Shown in pieces: positions 56,004 through 64,000 of a stretch of 64,000 nucleotides of DNA (position 1 is its first letter; each line of letters begins with the position of its first letter). This stretch comes from Rhynchopus sp. YZ270_cl-10 (Eukaryota; Euglenozoa; Diplonemea; Diplonemida; Diplonemidae). The notes beneath the pieces are model-generated. The model was not told the origin of the DNA, ran no database searches, and worked only from the letters and a program-made list of their open reading frames with translations. Location: assembly GCA_964035575.1 (NCBI GenBank), contig OZ037902.1, positions 930,001-994,000 on the forward strand, given 5' to 3'. The position numbers and the translations under genes were made by a program.

Positions 56004-57858
56004 ATGTCCTACGACGGCGCAATCGGTATCGACCTGGGAACGACCTACTCCTGCGTGGGAGTGTGGCAGAACGAGCGTGTGGAGATCATTGCGAACGACC
56101 AGGGGAACCGCACGACCCCGTCCTACGTGGCCTTCACGGACAGCGAGCGTCTGATCGGAGATGCGGCGAAGAACCAGGTGGCGATGAACCCGACGAACAC
56201 TGTGTTTGACGCAAAGCGTCTGATTGGGCGCCAGCTGACGGACGCGTCTGTGCAGAGCGACATGAAGCACTGGCCCTTCAAGGTTGTGGCGAAGGCGGAC
56301 GGGAAGCCGCTGATTGAGGTGAACTACATGGGGGAGAAGAAGACCTTCATGCCCGAGGAGGTGTCGGCGATGATCCTTGTGAAGATGAAGGAGACGGCGG
56401 AGGCCTTCCTTGGGAAGGAGGTGAAGAAGAGCGTTGTGACTGTGCCTGCGTACTTCAACGACTCGCAGCGCCAGGCCACCAAGGACGCAGGAACGATCTC
56501 CGGGATGGAGATCCTGCGTATCGTCAACGAGCCGACTGCGGCTGCCATTGCCTACGGACTCGACAAGGCGGATGAGGCGGAGAAGAACATCCTTATCTTC
56601 GACCTGGGTGGTGGCACCTTCGACGTGACGCTGCTGACCATTGACGGGGGCATCTTCGAGGTGAAGGCAACTGCCGGAGACACCCACTTGGGAGGCGAGG
56701 ACTTCGACAACCGCATGGTGAACCACTTTGTGGAGGAGTTCAAGCGCAAGCACAAGAAGGACCTGACGACGAACCAGCGTGCGCTGCGCCGTCTGCGCAC
56801 TGCCTGTGAGCGTGCCAAGCGTGCCCTGTCGTCGGCGGCACAGACCAGCATTGAGATTGACTCGCTGTTTGAGGGTATCGACTTCTACACGTCGCTGGGA
56901 CGTGCGCGTTTCGAGGAGATGTGTGCGGACCTGTTCCGCTCGTGCCTGCGCCCTGTGGAGCAGGTGCTGTCGGACGCGAAGATGGACAAGCGCTCGATCC
57001 ACGAGGTTGTGCTGGTCGGAGGATCGACCCGTATCCCGAAGATCCAGAACATGGTGTCTGACTTCTTTGGCGGAAAGGAACTGAACAAGTCGATCAACCC
57101 CGACGAGGCTGTTGCCTTTGGCGCTGCGGTGCAGGCCTTTGTGCTGACGGGAGGGAAGAGCAAGCAGACGGAGCGGGTCCTGCTTATCGACGTGGCGCCG
57201 CTGACTGTGGGCATCGAGACTGCTGGCGGTGTGATGACACCGCTGATCAAGAGGAACACAACGATCCCGACGAAGAAGAGCCAGGTCTTCTCGACCTACG
57301 CCGACAACCAGCCCGGTGTGCACATCCAGGTCTTTGAGGGTGAGCGTGCGATGACGAAGGACTGCCACCAGCTGGGGACCTTTGACCTGTCCGGGATCCC
57401 GCTAGCCCCGCGTGGTGTGCCCCAGATTGAGGTGACCTTTGACGTTGACACGAACGGGATCATGAACGTCGGTGCTGAGGACAAGACAAGCGGGAAGACG
57501 GCGAACGTGACGATCACAAACGACAAGGGCCGTCTGTCGCAGGCGGAGATTGACGCAATGTGCAAGGACGCAGAGAAGTACGCTGAGTCCGACAAGCTTG
57601 CGAAGGAGCGTGTGGAGTCGAAGAACGCGCTCGAGAACTACGCCTACTCGATGAAGAACACCATGAACGAGGAGAAGACGGCCGCCCTTGTCCCCGAGGA
57701 CGACAAGAAGAAGGTTCAGGATGCGTGCCAGGAGGCCATCCAGTGGCTCGACGGTGCCCAGGAAGCATCGAAGGACGAGTACGACTCGCGCATGAAGGAG
57801 CTTGAGGCCATCTGCTCCCCCATCGTGACGAAGATGTACGAGCAGCAGGGCGGTGCCC

Positions 57859-57892
<34 letters not shown>

Positions 57893-57968
57893 CGCAGGCG
57901 CAGGCGCAGGCGGCGCAGCATCCGGTGCCGCACCCGGAGCTGGACCCCAGGTTGAGGAGGTCGACTAA
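56004..57968 (+). CDS. HSP70: Cytosolic HSP70, array copy 8
   Basis: 654 residues with 5+3 hexamers. It shares the three-GGCGCA end with copies 1-3 although it lies among two-GGCGCA copies. Confidence 0.97.
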
Positions 57969-58987
57969 GAGAGCTACACTTGAGTGTGCCCTTTTTCTGT
58001 TGAACAGTTTTTTTTAGTATTGTTTTTCAGTTAGTTTTACATGTTAGTGCTGTGTTTTTCTTTTCGGCAGCGGGTCATCTAGCAATCCTGTCATTAGATA
58101 AACTGACGCACCATCCCTGGAAGGATGTGAAGTTGGGAGGTCTTTATTTTGTGTCCAAACATTTTTCTTTTTCAACACTGGTACACTGCCACGGACGAGC
58201 GGGCTGTTGTATTTCAAGACAAGTTTTTGTTTTGTGTTGTTTTTATTGTTTTTGTTTTTTGTTTTTGTTTTATGTCGTTAGAAATTCTTCGACTGCGGAA
58301 TGGTTTCCATTTTTATCTTCTTTTTTTTCTTCCCCCCCTAGCTTTAAATGCTCTATTCAAACGCCGCTTTGTTTAGACTCTTGTCCAACTGCAGCACACT
58401 CCCTTCTTATCAAGGGAACTTCAGTTTGCGACAGAAGATGCTTTCTGTTCTCCTTGAACTGAAAGTATCTGAAATTAGTTTCAACTCTTTTCTTTTCTTC
58501 CAGTCCTAGTGCCTGCGTTCGTAGAGACGTTGCGCACTTCAAAAATGTCACTTTCCGCTTCAAAATATTGGAGGTTTTGCTTTTTTTGCTTTTTCTCTTT
58601 TTTTGCGATGAAAAGCAGGTGCCAAAAGAACCACACCTGATCATCTCTTCTTCTCGTCCTTGTATAAATATTTGTTTTTTTTTTAAACCGTCAAGTGTAA
58701 CCACCTCTTTGCTGCTCCGCACCTGGCTTTTTTGCGGCGTGCATATGTGTAGGTGTTTTCCACTTTTCCCACTTTCTTTTTCATGTGTAACCATGTTTGA
58801 ACAAAAATCAACACCAACAACGCGAACACCCCACCCATCCCCCCCTAATTAACTTTGTATACCACAGCACTTTGCTCCCCCCCCGAATCACACGTCACCA
58901 CACACAAACACACACCAAACAGATATATTTTTGCATTTAGTTTCAGTAAACACACAAAACAAAACCCGCAAAGACCACACTACAACA

Positions 58988-60934
58988 ATGTCCTACGACG
59001 GCGCAATCGGTATCGACCTGGGAACGACCTACTCCTGCGTGGGAGTGTGGCAGAACGAGCGTGTGGAGATCATTGCGAACGACCAGGGGAACCGCACGAC
59101 CCCGTCCTACGTGGCCTTCACGGACAGCGAGCGTCTGATCGGAGATGCGGCGAAGAACCAGGTGGCGATGAACCCGACGAACACTGTGTTTGACGCAAAG
59201 CGTCTGATTGGGCGCCAGCTGACGGACGCGTCTGTGCAGAGCGACATGAAGCACTGGCCCTTCAAGGTTGTGGCGAAGGCGGACGGGAAGCCGCTGATTG
59301 AGGTGAACTACATGGGGGAGAAGAAGACCTTCATGCCCGAGGAGGTGTCGGCGATGATCCTTGTGAAGATGAAGGAGACGGCGGAGGCCTTCCTTGGGAA
59401 GGAGGTGAAGAAGAGCGTTGTGACTGTGCCTGCGTACTTCAACGACTCGCAGCGCCAGGCCACCAAGGACGCAGGAACGATCTCCGGGATGGAGATCCTG
59501 CGTATCGTCAACGAGCCGACTGCGGCTGCCATTGCCTACGGACTCGACAAGGCGGATGAGGCGGAGAAGAACATCCTTATCTTCGACCTGGGTGGTGGCA
59601 CCTTCGACGTGACGCTGCTGACCATTGACGGGGGCATCTTCGAGGTGAAGGCAACTGCCGGAGACACCCACTTGGGAGGCGAGGACTTCGACAACCGCAT
59701 GGTGAACCACTTTGTGGAGGAGTTCAAGCGCAAGCACAAGAAGGACCTGACGACGAACCAGCGTGCGCTGCGCCGTCTGCGCACTGCCTGTGAGCGTGCC
59801 AAGCGTGCCCTGTCGTCGGCGGCACAGACCAGCATTGAGATTGACTCGCTGTTTGAGGGTATCGACTTCTACACGTCGCTGGGACGTGCGCGTTTCGAGG
59901 AGATGTGTGCGGACCTGTTCCGCTCGTGCCTGCGCCCTGTGGAGCAGGTGCTGTCGGACGCGAAGATGGACAAGCGCTCGATCCACGAGGTTGTGCTGGT
60001 CGGAGGATCGACCCGTATCCCGAAGATCCAGAACATGGTGTCTGACTTCTTTGGCGGAAAGGAACTGAACAAGTCGATCAACCCCGACGAGGCTGTTGCC
60101 TTTGGCGCTGCGGTGCAGGCCTTTGTGCTGACGGGAGGGAAGAGCAAGCAGACGGAGCGGGTCCTGCTTATCGACGTGGCGCCGCTGACTGTGGGCATCG
60201 AGACTGCTGGCGGTGTGATGACACCGCTGATCAAGAGGAACACAACGATCCCGACGAAGAAGAGCCAGGTCTTCTCGACCTACGCCGACAACCAGCCCGG
60301 TGTGCACATCCAGGTCTTTGAGGGTGAGCGTGCGATGACGAAGGACTGCCACCAGCTGGGGACCTTTGACCTGTCCGGGATCCCGCTAGCCCCGCGTGGT
60401 GTGCCCCAGATTGAGGTGACCTTTGACGTTGACACGAACGGGATCATGAACGTCGGTGCTGAGGACAAGACAAGCGGGAAGACGGCGAACGTGACGATCA
60501 CAAACGACAAGGGCCGTCTGTCGCAGGCGGAGATTGACGCAATGTGCAAGGACGCAGAGAAGTACGCTGAGTCCGACAAGCTTGCGAAGGAGCGTGTGGA
60601 GTCGAAGAACGCGCTCGAGAACTACGCCTACTCGATGAAGAACACCATGAACGAGGAGAAGACGGCCGCCCTTGTCCCCGAGGACGACAAGAAGAAGGTT
60701 CAGGATGCGTGCCAGGAGGCCATCCAGTGGCTCGACGGTGCCCAGGAAGCATCGAAGGACGAGTACGACTCGCGCATGAAGGAGCTTGAGGCCATCTGCT
60801 CCCCCATCGTGACGAAGATGTACGAGCAGCAGGGCGGTGCCCCAGGAGCAGGAGCAGGAGCAGGCGCAGGCGCAGGCGGCGCAGCATCCGGTGCCGCACC
60901 CGGAGCTGGACCCCAGGTTGAGGAGGTCGACTAA
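58988..60934 (+). CDS. HSP70: Cytosolic HSP70, array copy 9
   Basis: 648 residues, 3+2 hexamers, same as copies 4, 6 and 10. Confidence 0.97.
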   Translation: MSYDGAIGIDLGTTYSCVGVWQNERVEIIANDQGNRTTPSYVAFTDSERLIGDAAKNQVAMNPTNTVFDAKRLIGRQLTDASVQSDMKHWPFKVVAKADGKPLIEVNYMGEKKTFMPEEVSAMILVKMKETAEAFLGKEVKKSVVTVPAYFNDSQRQATKDAGTISGMEILRIVNEPTAAAIAYGLDKADEAEKNILIFDLGGGTFDVTLLTIDGGIFEVKATAGDTHLGGEDFDNRMVNHFVEEFKRKHKKDLTTNQRALRRLRTACERAKRALSSAAQTSIEIDSLFEGIDFYTSLGRARFEEMCADLFRSCLRPVEQVLSDAKMDKRSIHEVVLVGGSTRIPKIQNMVSDFFGGKELNKSINPDEAVAFGAAVQAFVLTGGKSKQTERVLLIDVAPLTVGIETAGGVMTPLIKRNTTIPTKKSQVFSTYADNQPGVHIQVFEGERAMTKDCHQLGTFDLSGIPLAPRGVPQIEVTFDVDTNGIMNVGAEDKTSGKTANVTITNDKGRLSQAEIDAMCKDAEKYAESDKLAKERVESKNALENYAYSMKNTMNEEKTAALVPEDDKKKVQDACQEAIQWLDGAQEASKDEYDSRMKELEAICSPIVTKMYEQQGGAPGAGAGAGAGAGGAASGAAPGAGPQVEEVD

Positions 60935-61953
60935 GAGAGCTACACTTGAGTGTGCCCTTTTTCTGTTGAACAGTTTTTTTTAGTATTGTTTTTCAGTTAG
61001 TTTTACATGTTAGTGCTGTGTTTTTCTTTTCGGCAGCGGGTCATCTAGCAATCCTGTCATTAGATAAACTGACGCACCATCCCTGGAAGGATGTGAAGTT
61101 GGGAGGTCTTTATTTTGTGTCCAAACATTTTTCTTTTTCAACACTGGTACACTGCCACGGACGAGCGGGCTGTTGTATTTCAAGACAAGTTTTTGTTTTG
61201 TGTTGTTTTTATTGTTTTTGTTTTTTGTTTTTGTTTTATGTCGTTAGAAATTCTTCGACTGCGGAATGGTTTCCATTTTTATCTTCTTTTTTTTCTTCCC
61301 CCCCTAGCTTTAAATGCTCTATTCAAACGCCGCTTTGTTTAGACTCTTGTCCAACTGCAGCACACTCCCTTCTTATCAAGGGAACTTCAGTTTGCGACAG
61401 AAGATGCTTTCTGTTCTCCTTGAACTGAAAGTATCTGAAATTAGTTTCAACTCTTTTCTTTTCTTCCAGTCCTAGTGCCTGCGTTCGTAGAGACGTTGCG
61501 CACTTCAAAAATGTCACTTTCCGCTTCAAAATATTGGAGGTTTTGCTTTTTTTGCTTTTTCTCTTTTTTTGCGATGAAAAGCAGGTGCCAAAAGAACCAC
61601 ACCTGATCATCTCTTCTTCTCGTCCTTGTATAAATATTTGTTTTTTTTTTAAACCGTCAAGTGTAACCACCTCTTTGCTGCTCCGCACCTGGCTTTTTTG
61701 CGGCGTGCATATGTGTAGGTGTTTTCCACTTTTCCCACTTTCTTTTTCATGTGTAACCATGTTTGAACAAAAATCAACACCAACAACGCGAACACCCCAC
61801 CCATCCCCCCCTAATTAACTTTGTATACCACAGCACTTTGCTCCCCCCCCGAATCACACGTCACCACACACAAACACACACCAAACAGATATATTTTTGC
61901 ATTTAGTTTCAGTAAACACACAAAACAAAACCCGCAAAGACCACACTACAACA

Positions 61954-63900
61954 ATGTCCTACGACGGCGCAATCGGTATCGACCTGGGAACGACCTACTC
62001 CTGCGTGGGAGTGTGGCAGAACGAGCGTGTGGAGATCATTGCGAACGACCAGGGGAACCGCACGACCCCGTCCTACGTGGCCTTCACGGACAGCGAGCGT
62101 CTGATCGGAGATGCGGCGAAGAACCAGGTGGCGATGAACCCGACGAACACTGTGTTTGACGCAAAGCGTCTGATTGGGCGCCAGCTGACGGACGCGTCTG
62201 TGCAGAGCGACATGAAGCACTGGCCCTTCAAGGTTGTGGCGAAGGCGGACGGGAAGCCGCTGATTGAGGTGAACTACATGGGGGAGAAGAAGACCTTCAT
62301 GCCCGAGGAGGTGTCGGCGATGATCCTTGTGAAGATGAAGGAGACGGCGGAGGCCTTCCTTGGGAAGGAGGTGAAGAAGAGCGTTGTGACTGTGCCTGCG
62401 TACTTCAACGACTCGCAGCGCCAGGCCACCAAGGACGCAGGAACGATCTCCGGGATGGAGATCCTGCGTATCGTCAACGAGCCGACTGCGGCTGCCATTG
62501 CCTACGGACTCGACAAGGCGGATGAGGCGGAGAAGAACATCCTTATCTTCGACCTGGGTGGTGGCACCTTCGACGTGACGCTGCTGACCATTGACGGGGG
62601 CATCTTCGAGGTGAAGGCAACTGCCGGAGACACCCACTTGGGAGGCGAGGACTTCGACAACCGCATGGTGAACCACTTTGTGGAGGAGTTCAAGCGCAAG
62701 CACAAGAAGGACCTGACGACGAACCAGCGTGCGCTGCGCCGTCTGCGCACTGCCTGTGAGCGTGCCAAGCGTGCCCTGTCGTCGGCGGCACAGACCAGCA
62801 TTGAGATTGACTCGCTGTTTGAGGGTATCGACTTCTACACGTCGCTGGGACGTGCGCGTTTCGAGGAGATGTGTGCGGACCTGTTCCGCTCGTGCCTGCG
62901 CCCTGTGGAGCAGGTGCTGTCGGACGCGAAGATGGACAAGCGCTCGATCCACGAGGTTGTGCTGGTCGGAGGATCGACCCGTATCCCGAAGATCCAGAAC
63001 ATGGTGTCTGACTTCTTTGGCGGAAAGGAACTGAACAAGTCGATCAACCCCGACGAGGCTGTTGCCTTTGGCGCTGCGGTGCAGGCCTTTGTGCTGACGG
63101 GAGGGAAGAGCAAGCAGACGGAGCGGGTCCTGCTTATCGACGTGGCGCCGCTGACTGTGGGCATCGAGACTGCTGGCGGTGTGATGACACCGCTGATCAA
63201 GAGGAACACAACGATCCCGACGAAGAAGAGCCAGGTCTTCTCGACCTACGCCGACAACCAGCCCGGTGTGCACATCCAGGTCTTTGAGGGTGAGCGTGCG
63301 ATGACGAAGGACTGCCACCAGCTGGGGACCTTTGACCTGTCCGGGATCCCGCTAGCCCCGCGTGGTGTGCCCCAGATTGAGGTGACCTTTGACGTTGACA
63401 CGAACGGGATCATGAACGTCGGTGCTGAGGACAAGACAAGCGGGAAGACGGCGAACGTGACGATCACAAACGACAAGGGCCGTCTGTCGCAGGCGGAGAT
63501 TGACGCAATGTGCAAGGACGCAGAGAAGTACGCTGAGTCCGACAAGCTTGCGAAGGAGCGTGTGGAGTCGAAGAACGCGCTCGAGAACTACGCCTACTCG
63601 ATGAAGAACACCATGAACGAGGAGAAGACGGCCGCCCTTGTCCCCGAGGACGACAAGAAGAAGGTTCAGGATGCGTGCCAGGAGGCCATCCAGTGGCTCG
63701 ACGGTGCCCAGGAAGCATCGAAGGACGAGTACGACTCGCGCATGAAGGAGCTTGAGGCCATCTGCTCCCCCATCGTGACGAAGATGTACGAGCAGCAGGG
63801 CGGTGCCCCAGGAGCAGGAGCAGGAGCAGGCGCAGGCGCAGGCGGCGCAGCATCCGGTGCCGCACCCGGAGCTGGACCCCAGGTTGAGGAGGTCGACTAA
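61954..63900 (+). CDS. HSP70: Cytosolic HSP70, array copy 10
   Basis: 648 residues, 3+2 hexamers. It is followed by the first 100 bases of another standard spacer, so at least one more unit or the array end lies outside the window. Confidence 0.97.
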   Translation: MSYDGAIGIDLGTTYSCVGVWQNERVEIIANDQGNRTTPSYVAFTDSERLIGDAAKNQVAMNPTNTVFDAKRLIGRQLTDASVQSDMKHWPFKVVAKADGKPLIEVNYMGEKKTFMPEEVSAMILVKMKETAEAFLGKEVKKSVVTVPAYFNDSQRQATKDAGTISGMEILRIVNEPTAAAIAYGLDKADEAEKNILIFDLGGGTFDVTLLTIDGGIFEVKATAGDTHLGGEDFDNRMVNHFVEEFKRKHKKDLTTNQRALRRLRTACERAKRALSSAAQTSIEIDSLFEGIDFYTSLGRARFEEMCADLFRSCLRPVEQVLSDAKMDKRSIHEVVLVGGSTRIPKIQNMVSDFFGGKELNKSINPDEAVAFGAAVQAFVLTGGKSKQTERVLLIDVAPLTVGIETAGGVMTPLIKRNTTIPTKKSQVFSTYADNQPGVHIQVFEGERAMTKDCHQLGTFDLSGIPLAPRGVPQIEVTFDVDTNGIMNVGAEDKTSGKTANVTITNDKGRLSQAEIDAMCKDAEKYAESDKLAKERVESKNALENYAYSMKNTMNEEKTAALVPEDDKKKVQDACQEAIQWLDGAQEASKDEYDSRMKELEAICSPIVTKMYEQQGGAPGAGAGAGAGAGGAASGAAPGAGPQVEEVD

Positions 63901-64000
63901 GAGAGCTACACTTGAGTGTGCCCTTTTTCTGTTGAACAGTTTTTTTTAGTATTGTTTTTCAGTTAGTTTTACATGTTAGTGCTGTGTTTTTCTTTTCGGC

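Overview
The window is nuclear DNA from a flagellated unicellular eukaryote whose lineage I cannot fix. Short spliceosomal introns (donor GTATGT, acceptor CACAG or similar) interrupt several genes. A TMEM231-like protein points to a ciliary transition zone, and a PEX13-like protein points to peroxisomes or glycosomes. The cytosolic HSP70 resembles kinetoplastid HSP70 by eye, but the introns argue against a typical kinetoplastid. All well-supported genes lie on the + strand; one small spliced gene near 5.8-6.0 kb is the only minus-strand candidate. Coding DNA is GC-rich at third positions. The intergenic DNA is rich in T and C homopolymers and in small repeats.

Layout. 1-1386: 3' part of a 10-TM drug/metabolite-type transporter. 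1387-3168: intergenic, with a G4-forming tract and a 585-bp inverted-repeat element. 3169-4738: three-exon P-loop NTPase, followed by a truncated 342-bp duplicate of its P-loop region. 5301-6028: a small acidic ORF and the minus-strand gene. 6638-8089: coiled-coil protein. 8465-9331: two-hotdog thioesterase. 9982-11336: non-autonomous transposon-like element. 11821-12525: two-exon disordered protein. 12609-13750: second transposon-like element. 15317-16297: TMEM231. 16868-17824: monoacylglycerol-lipase-type hydrolase. 18067-18968: tandem 262-bp satellite. 19075-20608: two more inverted-repeat elements. 20954-27809: a giant EF-hand / PIP-kinase-like / inositol 5-phosphatase / C2 fusion. 29242-29946: PEX13-like. 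31168-32031: probably acylated membrane-associated protein. 32864-32921: 3' part of a tRNA-Pro.

34863 to the right edge holds a head-to-tail array of at least ten HSP70 genes. The spacers are 1019 bp each. The proteins differ only in a C-terminal Gly-Ala repeat, encoded by 5 to 22 hexamers. The array runs off the window.

The genes do not form one pathway. The most unusual items are the HSP70 array, the phosphoinositide fusion protein (the kinase-like part has lost key residues while the 5-phosphatase keeps its motifs), and families of about 35-nt motifs scattered between genes. These motifs lie in the same orientation as the genes and recur in every HSP70 spacer. They may mark RNA processing or transcription signals, or be remnants of a short repeat family. 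No retroelement, viral gene or CRISPR array was recognised.
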